Positions 52,102 through 61,487 of a stretch of DNA of 64,000 nt are shown piece after piece. Made by a program: the position numbers and the translations under genes. The stretch is from the NCBI RefSeq assembly GCF_000830005.1, contig NZ_CP010407.1, forward strand, positions 5,522,001 to 5,586,000. The letters are read 5' to 3'. Each line of letters starts with the position of its first letter. The first letter of the stretch is position 1. The stretch is from Streptomyces vietnamensis (GTDB taxonomy: Bacteria > Actinomycetota > Actinomycetes > Streptomycetales > Streptomycetaceae). The notes beneath the pieces were generated by a model. That model was not told where the DNA came from, made no database searches, and worked only from the letters and a program-made list of their open reading frames with translations.

Positions 52102-52626
52102 CTAGGCCAGCCGCGCCAGCGTGCCCTTGAGCAGCTCCACCACCGACGTGTCGGCCACACCCGCCACGTCCTCGTACGCGAACCAGCGCAGGTCCAGCGA
52201 CTCCTCGCTGATCTCCGCCACCGCGTCCGCCGGGGCGAGCGCCGCGTACTGCACGTCCAGGTGCCAGTGGCACGGCGCCGGGATCGGATGCCGGTCGAGG
52301 CGCACCGGGCCGCCCGGCAGCAGCGTCAGACCCGCGATGCCGGACTCCTCGGTCGCCTCGCGCAGCGCCGCCTCCTCCACCGTCGCGTCCCCCGGCTCGC
52401 AGTGGCCGCCCATCTGCAGCCACATGCCCAGCTTCTTGTGCAGGGTCAGCAGCACGCGCCCGCGTGAAGGGTCGATCACCAGCGCGCTGGAGGTCAGATG
52501 CCCGGCCCCGCAGGGCTTGTACATGCCGTCCGGGTGCTCGGCGAGATGGTCCAGGTAGACATCGCGGAGCTCCGGCTGGTCCTCGTACCCCTTCAGGACG
52601 AGGACCGCGTCGTCGTGCAGGCTCAC
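52102..52626 (-). CDS. NUDIX hydrolase
   Basis: A 174-residue NUDIX protein. The box is GGHCEPGDATVEEAALREAT followed by EESGI, which satisfies GX5EX7REUXEEXGU. The LLTLHKKLGMWLQMGGHCE stretch precedes it. Its substrate could be an oxidised nucleotide or diphosphate sugar and cannot be told from sequence. The GTG start overlaps the DUF2342 stop codon, so both are probably co-transcribed and coupled. Confidence 0.88.
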   Translation of the reverse strand: MSLHDDAVLVLKGYEDQPELRDVYLDHLAEHPDGMYKPCGAGHLTSSALVIDPSRGRVLLTLHKKLGMWLQMGGHCEPGDATVEEAALREATEESGIAGLTLLPGGPVRLDRHPIPAPCHWHLDVQYAALAPADAVAEISEESLDLRWFAYEDVAGVADTSVVELLKGTLARLA

Positions 52627-54053
52627 TTCTGGGTGTCCCCGTCCTCCGGGCTCTCGCCGCTCTCGCCCTTGGCCGCCTCGCCGAGCATCTTGTCCAGCTC
52701 GGAGAAGTCCAGGTGCTCGCGGTGCACGAAGCCGTCGGGGTCGTCCAGGTCGGTCGCCGTCGGCAGCATGTCCGGGTGCTCCCACAGACCGTCCCGGCCG
52801 TCGACCCCGCGCGCGTCGGTGAGCGAGGCCCACAGGCGCGCCGCGTCCCGCAGCCGCCGCGGACGCAGCTCCAGACCGATCAGCGTCGCGAAGGTCTGCT
52901 CGGCCGGACCGCCCGAGGCCCGGCGCCGGCGCAGCGTCTCGCGCAGCGCGTCCGCCGAGGTCAGACGAGACTTGGCGGCCTCGTGGACCACCGCGTCCAC
53001 CCAGCCCTCGACCAGCGCGAGCGCCGTCTCCAGACGGGCCAGGGCCGCCTTCTGCTCCGGGGTGTCCTCCGGCTGGAACATGCCCTGCTGGAGCGCCTCC
53101 TGCAGCTGCTCCGGATGCGTCGGGTCGAGCTGACCCACCGCCTCCTCCAGCTTCGAGGTGTCGACCTTGATCCCGCGCGCGTACCCCTCGACCGCACCGA
53201 ACAGGTGCGCCCGCAGCCACGGCACGTGCGCGAAGAGACGCTGGTGCGCGGCCTCGCGCAGGGCCAGGTAGAGCCGCACCTCGTCCGAGGGCACGCCCAG
53301 GTCCTTGCCGAAGGCCTCGATGTTCAGCGGCAGCAGCGCGGCACGCCCGGCCGGGCCCAGCGGCAGACCGACGTCCGTCGAACCGACGACCTCACCGGCC
53401 AGCGCGCCCACGGCCTGCCCGATCTGCTGGCCGAACATGGCGCCGCCCATCGAGCGCATCATGCCGATCAGCGGGCCGGCCATGGCCTGCATCTCCTCCG
53501 GCAGGACGTCGCCCATCGCCGAACCGACCCGCTCGGCGACCGGGTCCACCAGCTGCTGCCACGCCGGCAGCGTCGCCTCGACCCACTCCGCGCGGCTCCA
53601 CGCCACGGCCGTGCCCGCACCCGAGGGCAGCGAGGTGACCTGGTCCAGCCACAGGTCGGCGAGGCGCACGGCCTCCTCGACCGCCGACTTCTCGGCCGGG
53701 CCCACGCTGGCGTCCTTGACGCCGTCGGCGGTGCCCTGGGCCACCACCTGGCGGGCGATCTGCTTGGCCATGTCCCAGTTCACGGGACCGCCCTCGTAGC
53801 TCAGCATCTGCCCGAGCTGCTGGAAGGCCGCGCCCAGATCGTTGGGGTTCAGGGAGCCGAACATCGCGGCGAACGGATTGTCCGCGCCACCGGGACCGCC
53901 CATGCCGGGCAGCCCGCCGAAGCCGAACGGGTTCGCGCCGAACGGGTTGCCGCCGGACCCCTGGCCACCTCCGGCGGGGTCCTTCTTCTTGCCCTCGTCG
54001 CCGTTCTCCGGCTCCTCCGGCGGAAGGCCGAATCCGAATGGGGTGTCACTCAC
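52623..54053 (-). CDS. DUF2342 zinc-metalloprotease-like protein
   Basis: A 476-residue protein of the DUF2342/F420-associated family. An acidic N-terminus and Gly/Phe/Pro-rich stretch (NPFGANPFGFGGLPGMGGPG) precede the globular part. AIRPLPLGPAGRAALLPLNI-type features are seen as LPLGPAGRAALLPLNIEAFG. The motif REAAHQRLFAHVPWL is the zincin-like site of this family, with a His but not a full HExxH. The GTG start is preceded by GAGGAAA. The homologue Rv3195 is in the mycobacterial block (recalled). Proteolytic activity is not established. Confidence 0.82.
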   Translation of the reverse strand: MSDTPFGFGLPPEEPENGDEGKKKDPAGGGQGSGGNPFGANPFGFGGLPGMGGPGGADNPFAAMFGSLNPNDLGAAFQQLGQMLSYEGGPVNWDMAKQIARQVVAQGTADGVKDASVGPAEKSAVEEAVRLADLWLDQVTSLPSGAGTAVAWSRAEWVEATLPAWQQLVDPVAERVGSAMGDVLPEEMQAMAGPLIGMMRSMGGAMFGQQIGQAVGALAGEVVGSTDVGLPLGPAGRAALLPLNIEAFGKDLGVPSDEVRLYLALREAAHQRLFAHVPWLRAHLFGAVEGYARGIKVDTSKLEEAVGQLDPTHPEQLQEALQQGMFQPEDTPEQKAALARLETALALVEGWVDAVVHEAAKSRLTSADALRETLRRRRASGGPAEQTFATLIGLELRPRRLRDAARLWASLTDARGVDGRDGLWEHPDMLPTATDLDDPDGFVHREHLDFSELDKMLGEAAKGESGESPEDGDTQK

Positions 54054-54267
54054 AGGTTTCCTCGGCTCGTAGGGCCGCCGGCCTCCTGCCGACGGCGACT
54101 GCCCGACCAGGGCCTGTCCAGACAGGCCCCGCACACCACCAGCGTAGACATCCGGGCCGGAAATGGGCTCGGTGCTCCGCCGGGCCGTGCCCTGCGGCAG
54201 GATGGACGCCACCTGGTCCGTACGCGTCATGCGCGTGCGTACTGAAGACAACCGCTGGAGACGCCCG

Positions 54268-55377
54268 GTGAGTTCCCCAGATCCACAGGTTCGCGGAGCG
54301 CGAAACCCCTCAAGCCGGTCCGCCGTGCGCGGCCCCGTCGTCGCGGTCACCGGTGCCGCCTCCGGCGTCGGTGACCTGCTGACCAGGCGCCTCGCCGCCT
54401 CCGAGGAGATCAAGCGGGTCGTCGCCATCGACGAGCGCCGGGGCGAGGTCGCCGAGGCGCAGTGGCACATCCTCGACGTGCGCGACCCGGCGATCGCCGA
54501 GAAGCTGCGCGGCGCGGACGTCGTCGTGCACCTCGCCGTCGACCTCGACCTGGAGACCGACCCCGCCGCCCGGACGGCCTACAACGTGCGCGGCACCCAG
54601 ACCGTCCTGACCGCCGCCGCGGCGGCCGGGGTCCACCGGGTGGTGCTCTGCACCTCCGCGATGGTCTACGGCGCCCTGCCCGACAACGACATCCCGCTCT
54701 CCGAGGACGCCGAGCTCAGGGCGACGGCGGAGGCCACTGGCGTCGGCGACATGCTGGAGATCGAGCGCCTCGGCCGCCGCGCCCCCCGCGCCCACCCCGG
54801 CCTCCACGTCACGGTCGTCCGCCCCGCCGTCCTCGTGGGCGGTACGGACACGGCGCTGACCCGATACTTCGAGTCGCCCCGGCTGCTCGTCGTCGCCGGT
54901 TCCCGGCCCACCTGGCAGTTCTGCCACGTCGAGGACCTGGTGAGCGCCCTGGAGTACGCGGCCCTGGAGAAGGTCGACGGGGAGTTCGCCGTCGGCTGCG
55001 AGGGCTGGCTGGAGCAGGAGGAGGTCGAGGAGCTCTCCGGGATCCGGCGCATGGAGCTGCCCTCCGCGGTCGCCCTCGGCACGGCGGCCCGCCTCCACCG
55101 GATCGGGCTCACCCCGTCCCCGGCGGGCGACCTCGCCTACACCATGCACCCCTGGGTGGTGAGCGTCGGACGGCTGCACGACGCCGGCTGGCGCCCGAAG
55201 TGGACGAACGAGGAGGTCCTCGCCGCGCTCCTGGAGGAGGTCGAGGGCCGCCACACGGTCGCAGGCCGCCGCCTGGGCCGCAAGGACGCGACGGCGGCCG
55301 GCGCGGCCGGCGCGACGGTGGCGCTGCTCGGCACGGCGGCCCTGGTCCGGCAGATGCGGAAGCGGCGCGGCCTGTAG
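54268..55377 (+). CDS. SDR-family NAD-dependent epimerase-like protein
   Basis: A 369-residue extended short-chain dehydrogenase with a basic 30-residue N-terminus. The nucleotide loop is VTGAASGVGDLLTRRL, then VVHLAVDLDLETDP, YNVRGTQTVLTAAAAAGVHR and LCTSAMVYGA. A clear YxxxK pair is not seen after that tyrosine, which suggests altered or lost catalysis. The C-terminus has a hydrophobic segment near AAGATVALLGTAALV, perhaps a membrane anchor. GGAG precedes the GTG at 54268. A hairpin follows. Confidence 0.8.
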   Translation: MSSPDPQVRGARNPSSRSAVRGPVVAVTGAASGVGDLLTRRLAASEEIKRVVAIDERRGEVAEAQWHILDVRDPAIAEKLRGADVVVHLAVDLDLETDPAARTAYNVRGTQTVLTAAAAAGVHRVVLCTSAMVYGALPDNDIPLSEDAELRATAEATGVGDMLEIERLGRRAPRAHPGLHVTVVRPAVLVGGTDTALTRYFESPRLLVVAGSRPTWQFCHVEDLVSALEYAALEKVDGEFAVGCEGWLEQEEVEELSGIRRMELPSAVALGTAARLHRIGLTPSPAGDLAYTMHPWVVSVGRLHDAGWRPKWTNEEVLAALLEEVEGRHTVAGRRLGRKDATAAGAAGATVALLGTAALVRQMRKRRGL

Positions 55378-55402
55378 GAGGGGCGGTGGGGGACGGCTTG
55401 TA

Positions 55403-55423
55403 GGACCCTCCTACGGAGGGTCC
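55403..55423 (+). terminator. Hairpin after the SDR gene
   Basis: GGACCCTCC-TAC-GGAGGGTCC, a perfect 9-bp stem, lies 26 bp after the SDR stop codon and upstream of moaE. Confidence 0.65.
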
Positions 55424-55481
55424 CGTCCACAGGTCGAAAGGTCCCTTACCGGATGTCGGAGCCGTACGGCACCATGGGCGC

Positions 55482-55943
55482 ATGGCGCAGACGCACGACC
55501 ACCCCGGCGAGCAGGCCGCGGACGACCCGATCAAGCTGCTCGCGATCCGTGACACCCCGCTCTCGGTCGACGAGGTCTTCCGGGCCGTCGGAGACGACGC
55601 CGCCGGCGGCACCACCCTCTTCGTCGGCACCGTCCGCAACCACGACGGCGGCGCGGACGTCGACGCGCTGGGCTACTCCTGCCACCCGACCGCCGAGGCG
55701 GAGCTGCGCAGGGTCGCCGAGAAGGTCGTCGCGAACTACCCGGTCCGCGCCCTGGCCGCCGTCCACCGCGTCGGTGACCTGCGCGTCGGCGACCTCGCGG
55801 TCGTCGTCGCCGTCTCCTGCCCCCACCGCGGCGAGGCCTTCGAGGCCTGCCGCAAGCTCATCGACGACCTCAAGCACGAGGTCCCCATCTGGAAGCACCA
55901 GACCTTCTCGGACGGCACCGAGGAATGGGTTGGCGCTTGCTGA
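55482..55943 (+). CDS. moaE: Molybdopterin synthase large subunit MoaE
   Basis: A 153-residue protein. Recognisable: FVGTVRNHDGGADVDALGYS, then LRRVAEKVVANYPVRALAAV, HRVGDLRVGDLAVVVAVSCP, and the C-terminal KHEVPIWKHQTFSDGTEEW with the two catalytic lysines. It transfers sulfur from thiocarboxylated MoaD to make molybdopterin; MoeZ from 32 kb upstream could activate MoaD. No moaD is visible in the window. The -10-like CACCAT is 6 nt from the ATG but is weak. Confidence 0.95.
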   Translation: MAQTHDHPGEQAADDPIKLLAIRDTPLSVDEVFRAVGDDAAGGTTLFVGTVRNHDGGADVDALGYSCHPTAEAELRRVAEKVVANYPVRALAAVHRVGDLRVGDLAVVVAVSCPHRGEAFEACRKLIDDLKHEVPIWKHQTFSDGTEEWVGAC

Positions 55944-56070
55944 GGCGGGCAAGGCGACGCGCCGACAGGGCGTAGTCGAACGCCCGATTTGCGTAACCGG
56001 GCCCCAGGCGGGAGCGTTGGGATCACAGATGACAGTCTGCTGATCAACTCACTGGGGATGGGAGGTCGGG

Positions 56071-56298
56071 ATGGCAGCGCTGGCCTGGTTGCTGATTCCG
56101 CTTTTCGCAGTCGTCGGCGCGGCGATATGGGGAAGCTGGGCTTCGAGGAACAAGACCATAGGTGACGTGGCCGAACTCGCCGGCTACGCACGTTTCCGGG
56201 ACGCCATGGAGCGGGCCCACGTCACCACCGCCGATTCCGTTCGTCCGGAGCGCGAACCGGCCGCGACGGCCACCGCCACCACCTCGCCGTCCGGCTGA
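56071..56298 (+). CDS. Small hypothetical membrane-anchored protein
   Basis: A 75-residue protein with an N-terminal membrane helix (MAALAWLLIPLFAVVGAAIW) and a charged C-terminal tail. GGGAGG is 5 nt upstream of the ATG. No function is known. It lies 79 bp before the PDZ-Lon protease gene and may share its expression. Confidence 0.6.
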   Translation: MAALAWLLIPLFAVVGAAIWGSWASRNKTIGDVAELAGYARFRDAMERAHVTTADSVRPEREPAATATATTSPSG

Positions 56299-56365
56299 CG
56301 CGGGCCGCCTCGTACGGACCGCCTCGTACGGACCGCCCCAGGGGTGCACCCACAGGCGAGTCCCG

Positions 56366-56371
56366 TACTGT
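56366..56371 (+). promoter_or_regulatory. Candidate -10 element of leaderless PDZ-Lon gene
   Basis: TACTGT lies 6 nt before the ATG at 56378 without a ribosome-binding site. Confidence 0.45.
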
Positions 56372-56377
56372 CGTTCC

Positions 56378-57466
56378 ATGCCACGCCGCACCGCGACGAT
56401 GCTCGCCTCCACCCTGGTCCTGATCTGTCTGCTCATCGCGGGCGTCCTGATCCCGGTGCCGTACGCGGAGATGAGCCCCGGTCCCACGGTCAACACCCTC
56501 GGCGAGGCCAGGGGAGAACCCGTCCTCCAGATCTCGGGACACAAGACCTACCCGACCGACGGTCACCTCAACATGACGACGGTCCGCGTCACCAGCGCGG
56601 ACTACAAGATGAACGCCGTCGAGGCCGTCTACGGATGGCTCGCCCACGACAACGTGGTGGTGCCGCACGACACCCTCTACCCGGACGGGAAGACCGAGGA
56701 GGAGTCGAGCCAGGAGAACGCCGAGGAGTTCAGCCAGTCCCAGGAGAGCGCCAAGGTGGCGGCCCTCGGGGAGCTGGGCATCCCGGTGGTCGCCCGGGTC
56801 GTCGTCGGCACCGTCGTCAAGGGCGCCCCGGCCGAGGGCAAGCTGCACGCCGGGGACGTCATCAAGGCCGTCGACGGCGTCCCGATCAAGGAGCAGGCCG
56901 ACGTCGCCAAGCAGGTGACGAAGCGGAAGCCCGGCCAGGACGTCGAGTTCACGATCGTCCCCGCCAAGGAGGCGGCCGCCGCCGAGAAGGCCCACAAGGA
57001 GCCCACCGTCACCCGGAAGGTGGTCATCAGGACCACGACTTCAGAAGAGGGCGACCGGGCCGTCGTCGGCATCCAGGCAGGCACCGACCACGTCTTCCCG
57101 TTCACGATCGACATCAACCTGGCCGACGTCGGCGGCCCCAGCGCCGGTCTGATGTTCGCCCTCGGCATCGTCGACAAGCTCACCCCGGAGAGCCTCACCG
57201 AGGGCCGGTTCATCGCCGGCACCGGCACCATCGACGACAAGGGCGAGGTCGGCCCGATCGGCGGCATCGAGATGAAGCTGGTCGGCGCGCGCAACGCCGG
57301 TGCCGAGTACTTCCTCACCCCGGCCGACAACTGCGAGGCGGCCGCCGCGGACACGCCCGCCGGGCTCACCCTGATCAAGGTGAACACCATCGACGACGCC
57401 ACGAAGTCGCTGGAGAAGCTCCGCAAGGGCGACACGAAGGCGCTGCCGAGCTGCTCGAAGAGCTGA
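56378..57466 (+). CDS. YlbL-type membrane PDZ-Lon protease
   Basis: A 362-residue membrane-anchored serine protease. The N-terminal helix MLASTLVLICLLIAGVLIPV holds it to the membrane. Residues 130-205 are a PDZ domain (VVVGTVVKGAPAEGKLHAGD), and the C-terminal Lon domain has the nucleophile Ser in DVGGPSAGLMFALGI and the Lys in GGIEMKLVGARNAGA. The YlbL family in Bacillus removes a cell-division inhibitor; here the substrate is unknown. Rv3194c is the recalled mycobacterial counterpart. A terminator follows. Confidence 0.9.
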   Translation: MPRRTATMLASTLVLICLLIAGVLIPVPYAEMSPGPTVNTLGEARGEPVLQISGHKTYPTDGHLNMTTVRVTSADYKMNAVEAVYGWLAHDNVVVPHDTLYPDGKTEEESSQENAEEFSQSQESAKVAALGELGIPVVARVVVGTVVKGAPAEGKLHAGDVIKAVDGVPIKEQADVAKQVTKRKPGQDVEFTIVPAKEAAAAEKAHKEPTVTRKVVIRTTTSEEGDRAVVGIQAGTDHVFPFTIDINLADVGGPSAGLMFALGIVDKLTPESLTEGRFIAGTGTIDDKGEVGPIGGIEMKLVGARNAGAEYFLTPADNCEAAAADTPAGLTLIKVNTIDDATKSLEKLRKGDTKALPSCSKS

Positions 57467-57484
57467 GGGTACGGAAAGACGCCG

Positions 57485-57519
57485 AAGGGGCGCCGGGTCG
57501 TGTCGACCGGGCGCCCCTT
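57485..57519. terminator. Terminator between PDZ-Lon and PPA1309 genes
   Basis: AAGGGGCGCC (57485-57494) pairs with GGCGCCCCTT (57510-57519), with further pairing of GGTCG/CGACC inside. It lies between convergent genes. Confidence 0.75.
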
Positions 57520-57561
57520 TCCGTACGTACGGGCTCTCATTTCCGTACGTACGGGCTCTCA
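57519..57561. repeat. Two direct copies of a 22-bp unit
   Basis: TTCCGTACGTACGGGCTCTC starts at 57519 and again at 57541, each containing the palindrome CCGTACGTACGG. The second copy overlaps the stop of the PPA1309 gene. Confidence 0.85.
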
Positions 57562-58110
57562 GCTCTCGAAGGTCGCCGCCAGTGCCTCGGCGAGGCCCGG
57601 CACCAGGTCGGGGCCGGTCAGCACCTCGGTCGGGGAGTCCTTCTCGCGCAGCCGGATCGCCGCCTCGCGCTTGCCGTCCCGCAGCACCGCCACGGTCATC
57701 CGGACCTCCTGGCGGTCCGGGTGCCCGGCGACCCACTTGGCGAGCTGCTTCTCGTTCAGGCCCTGGGGGACCTGGGCCTCGGCCGAGGGGGGCAGCATGA
57801 GCCGCTCCACGGTCAGGGCGCAGCCGGCGACGGCGTCGGGCCAGGCGATCGTGCCGAGGAACTCGTCGAGGGCCTTGCCGCGCGGCAGCTTGTCCTGCTC
57901 GATCGGGGTGTAGGCGGTGGCGTCGTCGCCCAGGCCGAGCTGGGAGGCGAGCTTGGGCTCCTGGGCGCGCAGCTTCGCGGTGTCGACCAGGGCGAACAGG
58001 CGGGCGGGCTGGTCCCAGCCGAGGCCCGAGGCGTACTCGTCGATCTCGAGCACCGCGCGGGTGAGGGGGCTCGCGGCCATGGCCGGGCCGGAGGGGGAAA
58101 GGTTGGACAT
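57559..58110 (-). CDS. PPA1309 family protein
   Basis: A 183-residue cytoplasmic protein of the PPA1309 family. It begins MSNLSPSGPAMAASPLTRAV and has EYASGLGWDQPARLFALVDT and WPDAVAGCALTVERLMLPPS; no catalytic motif is obvious. The function is unknown. A TTG start two codons upstream (58116) is possible because GAGGAGG is better placed for it. It is divergent from the UPF0182 gene and convergent with the PDZ-Lon gene. Confidence 0.82.
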   Translation of the reverse strand: MSNLSPSGPAMAASPLTRAVLEIDEYASGLGWDQPARLFALVDTAKLRAQEPKLASQLGLGDDATAYTPIEQDKLPRGKALDEFLGTIAWPDAVAGCALTVERLMLPPSAEAQVPQGLNEKQLAKWVAGHPDRQEVRMTVAVLRDGKREAAIRLREKDSPTEVLTGPDLVPGLAEALAATFES

Positions 58111-58233
58111 GACCAATATCCTGCCTCCTCTTCCCCGGAAGTCGGGAACTAGGTAAAGCCTCAGTAAGTTGCATCAGTGGGCTCTACGATCGCGGGGCCT
58201 GCTTTCAGACGCATCAACATCGAGGGGCGCACG

Positions 58234-61149
58234 TTGGCTTTCCAGATGCCGGACCGTGGCCAAGGCCCGTCCGGGCCGAGGGTGAGAGTCGGCCGGCCGT
58301 CCCGGCGGGCCCGCACCCTGCTCATGACACTCGGGGTGCTGGCCGTCCTCGCCATGGCGTTCGTGATGTTCGCCGGGTTCTGGACGGACTGGCTCTGGTA
58401 CCGCTCGGTCGAGTACTCGTCCGTGTTCACCACCACCCTGTGGACCAAGATCGGGCTCTTCCTGGTCTTCGGCCTGCTGATGGGGCTCGCCGTCGGCTTC
58501 AACATCTGGCTGGCGTACCGGCTGCGGCCGCCGCTCAGCGCGATGTCCCTCGAGCAGCAGAGCCTCGACCGGTACCGGATGGGCCTGGCCCCGTTCAAGA
58601 AGTGGGTGCTGCTCGCGGTCACGGCCCTGGTGGCCCTGATCGCCGGCGCCTCCGCGTCCGGCCAGTGGCGCACCTGGCTCATGTGGGTCAACGGGGTGAA
58701 GTTCGGTCAGAAGGACCCGCAGTTCGACCTCGACGTGTCGTTCTACGCCTTCGACCTGCCCTGGTACCGCTTCCTCCTCGCGTTCGGCTTCGCCGCCGCC
58801 GTCCTGTCGCTGATCGCCGCCGCGCTCACGCACTACCTGTACGGCGGGCTGCGGATCACCAGCCCGGGCGCGCGTGCCACCGCCGCGGCCACCGGCCACC
58901 TCTCGGTGCTGCTCGGCCTCTTCGTCGCGCTCAAGGCCGTCGCGTACTGGCTCGACCGGTACGGCCTGGCGGTGAAGTCCAGCGACTTCAAGGCCACCGG
59001 CAACTGGACGGGCCTGCGGTACGTCGACGCCAACGCGTTCCTGCCGGCGAAGACCATCCTGTTCTGCATCGCCGTCATCTGCGCGCTGCTGTTCTTCGCG
59101 ACGATCTGGCGCCGCACCTGGCAGCTGCCGGTGATCGGCTTCGGCCTGATGGTCCTCTCCGCGATCCTGATCGGCGGCCTGTACCCGGCCATCGTGCAGA
59201 AGTTCCAGGTCCAGCCGAACGAGCAGGCCAAGGAAGCGCCGTACATCCAGAAGAACATCGACGCGACCCGCAAGGCGTACGCGATCGACGGGACGAAGGC
59301 CGAGAACTACTCGGGCAAGTCGACGGTCAAGGCCAAGGACAAGCTGCGGGCGGACTCCGACACGGCCGCGAGCTACCGCCTCCTCGACCCGAACATCGTG
59401 TCGCCGACGTTCCAGCAGCTGGAGCAGAAGCGGAAGTACTACCAGTTCCCGACGACCCTGGACGTGGACCGCTACAAGGGCAAGGACACCGTCGTCGGTC
59501 TGCGCGAGCTCAACATCAAGGGCATCCCGAAGCGGAACTGGATCAACGACCACTTCACCTACACCCACGGCTACGGCGCGATCCTGGCCTCGGGCACCCA
59601 GACGGACGCCAACGGCTCCCCGGTCTTCACCGAGTCCGGACTGCCGACGACCGGCTCCCTCGGCACGTACCAGCAGCGGATCTACTACGGCGAGAAGACC
59701 GACCAGTACTCGATCGTGGGCGGCCCGCAGAAGGAGCTGGACTACGAGGAGAACGGCGAGAAGACCACCAGCTACAAGGAGAAGAGCGGCGTCAGCCTCT
59801 CCAACACCTTCAACCGGGCCGCGTACGCGGTGGCCTTCAGCGAGCCGCAGATCCTCTACTCGGGAGCCATCGGCGACGGCTCGCGGATCCTCTACAACCG
59901 CACGCCCAAGGAGCGCGTCGAGGCGGTCGCGCCCTGGCTGACCATCGACGGCGACGCCTATCCGGCGGTCGTCGACGGCCGGATCCAGTGGATCGTCGAC
60001 GCCTACACGACGACCAACGGCTACCCGTACGCCTCGCGCACCACGCTCGGCGACACCACGGCCGACTCGCTGACCGTCGGCAACCAGCAGCGCACGGTCG
60101 TCGCCCAGCAGAACCAGGTCAACTACATCCGCAACTCGGTGAAGGCCACCGTCGACGCCTACGACGGCACGGTGAAGCTCTACGAGTGGGACACCCAGGA
60201 CCCGGTCCTCAAGACCTGGATGAAGGCCTTCCCCGACACGGTCAGGCCGAAGTCAGAGATCAAGGGCGACCTGCTCGCGCACCTGCGCTACCCGCAGGAC
60301 ATGTTCAAGGTCCAGCGCGAGCTGCTGACCCGCTATCACGTCACCGACCCCGCGCAGTTCTACAGCGGCTCGGACGCCTGGCAGGTGCCGGACGACCCGA
60401 CCAACAAGGACGGCAACGCGGTCCCGCCGTACTACCTGAGCATGAAGATGCCCGGGGACACGGCGCAGCGCTTCTCGCTGACGACGACGTTCACGCCGAA
60501 CGGGCGGCCCAACCTGGGCGCCTTCATGGCGGTCGACGCCGACGCCACCAGCAAGGAGTACGGCCGGCTGAGACTGCTGCGGGTCACCTCGGACGTGCCG
60601 GGCCCGGCCCAGGTGCAGAGCAAGCTCAACGGCCTGCCCTCCGTGGCCACCTTCGTCCGGGACATGAAGGGCGCCGACTCGGACATCCAGTACGGCAACC
60701 TGCTGACCGTGCCGCTCGACGGCGGGTTCCTGTACGTGGAGCCGGTCTACGCCCAGGGACGCAACGCGCTCTACCCGCTCCTGAAGAAGGTCGCGGTGTC
60801 GTACGTGGACGCGGACCAGCCGGACGGTGACACGACCAAGGACACCACGGTGTTCGAGGACACCCTCACCCAGGCGCTCAACGCGGTCTTCGGGGTGGAG
60901 GCGCCCACCGCGCCGACGACCCCGCCGGGCACCACGCAGCCGCCGGGCACGACCCAGCCGCCGGCTTCGAACGACGCCGCCCTGAAGCAGGCCATCGCCG
61001 ACGCCCAGAAGGCGTACGACGCGGGCCAGGCCGCTCTGCAGAAGGGCGACTGGACCGCGTACGGCAAGGCCCAGGAGGACCTCCAGGCGGCGCTCCAGCG
61101 GGCCGCGGACGCCGAGGCGAAGCTCAAGACCCCGGGATCAGGCGGCTGA
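58234..61149 (+). CDS. UPF0182 family large membrane protein
   Basis: A 971-residue protein. The first 330 residues hold about seven membrane helices ([20 protein letters not shown] through [16 protein letters not shown]). Then comes a large extracytoplasmic domain with [19 protein letters not shown] and [20 protein letters not shown], and a C-terminal low-complexity [16 protein letters not shown] linker with a short helical tail. The start is TTG with GAGGGG 7 nt upstream; ATG 58246 is an alternative and GTG 58177 a less likely one. Rv3193c is the recalled relative. Function unknown. Confidence 0.85.
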   Translation: MAFQMPDRGQGPSGPRVRVGRPSRRARTLLMTLGVLAVLAMAFVMFAGFWTDWLWYRSVEYSSVFTTTLWTKIGLFLVFGLLMGLAVGFNIWLAYRLRPPLSAMSLEQQSLDRYRMGLAPFKKWVLLAVTALVALIAGASASGQWRTWLMWVNGVKFGQKDPQFDLDVSFYAFDLPWYRFLLAFGFAAAVLSLIAAALTHYLYGGLRITSPGARATAAATGHLSVLLGLFVALKAVAYWLDRYGLAVKSSDFKATGNWTGLRYVDANAFLPAKTILFCIAVICALLFFATIWRRTWQLPVIGFGLMVLSAILIGGLYPAIVQKFQVQPNEQAKEAPYIQKNIDATRKAYAIDGTKAENYSGKSTVKAKDKLRADSDTAASYRLLDPNIVSPTFQQLEQKRKYYQFPTTLDVDRYKGKDTVVGLRELNIKGIPKRNWINDHFTYTHGYGAILASGTQTDANGSPVFTESGLPTTGSLGTYQQRIYYGEKTDQYSIVGGPQKELDYEENGEKTTSYKEKSGVSLSNTFNRAAYAVAFSEPQILYSGAIGDGSRILYNRTPKERVEAVAPWLTIDGDAYPAVVDGRIQWIVDAYTTTNGYPYASRTTLGDTTADSLTVGNQQRTVVAQQNQVNYIRNSVKATVDAYDGTVKLYEWDTQDPVLKTWMKAFPDTVRPKSEIKGDLLAHLRYPQDMFKVQRELLTRYHVTDPAQFYSGSDAWQVPDDPTNKDGNAVPPYYLSMKMPGDTAQRFSLTTTFTPNGRPNLGAFMAVDADATSKEYGRLRLLRVTSDVPGPAQVQSKLNGLPSVATFVRDMKGADSDIQYGNLLTVPLDGGFLYVEPVYAQGRNALYPLLKKVAVSYVDADQPDGDTTKDTTVFEDTLTQALNAVFGVEAPTAPTTPPGTTQPPGTTQPPASNDAALKQAIADAQKAYDAGQAALQKGDWTAYGKAQEDLQAALQRAADAEAKLKTPGSGG

Positions 61150-61202
61150 CCTGAGCTTTTCCGATTTCCCCGCTCCGCGTCGTGATACTGTGGTTTCACC
61201 GA

Positions 61203-61276
61203 CGCGGGGTGGAGCAGCTCGGTAGCTCGCTGGGCTCATAACCCAGAGGTCGCAGGTTCAAATCCTGTCCCCGCTA
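61203..61276 (+). tRNA. tRNA-fMet(CAT), copy 1
   Basis: A 74-nt initiator tRNA. The anticodon CAT sits in a loop flanked by GGG/CCC pairs (CTGGGCTCATAACCCAG), the initiator hallmark. The acceptor stem is CGCGGGG with CCCCGC, with C1 unpaired against T72. The T loop is GGTTCAAATCC. CCA is not encoded. A terminator follows immediately. Confidence 0.97.
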
Positions 61277-61282
61277 CTCAGG

Positions 61283-61318
61283 ACAAGGGCCCGGATCCAT
61301 AAGGATCCGGGCCCTTGT
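61283..61318 (+). terminator. Terminator of tRNA-fMet copy 1
   Basis: ACAAGGGCCCGGATCC (61283-61298) pairs perfectly with GGATCCGGGCCCTTGT (61303-61318) around an ATAA loop, 7 nt after the tRNA. Confidence 0.9.
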
Positions 61319-61487
61319 CGTGTGTCGACGTGCCGGGGGGTGCCGAAGAGCGGTAGGGAAGGGGCGAGTTGGCGTGAGTCGTGTTTGACTTGTCTCTCTG
61401 TGGGCATGTCGACAAAACGCTGAGTGACCTCACTGGCTGCGGTATACCAGGTGTGCTCGGGTTGCGGGTGGTGCGACGATGGTATTT

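Noticed and set aside
61283..61318. GGATCC palindrome as the end of a mobile element
   Set aside because: It lies immediately after a tRNA, has a terminator layout, and has no transposase nearby.
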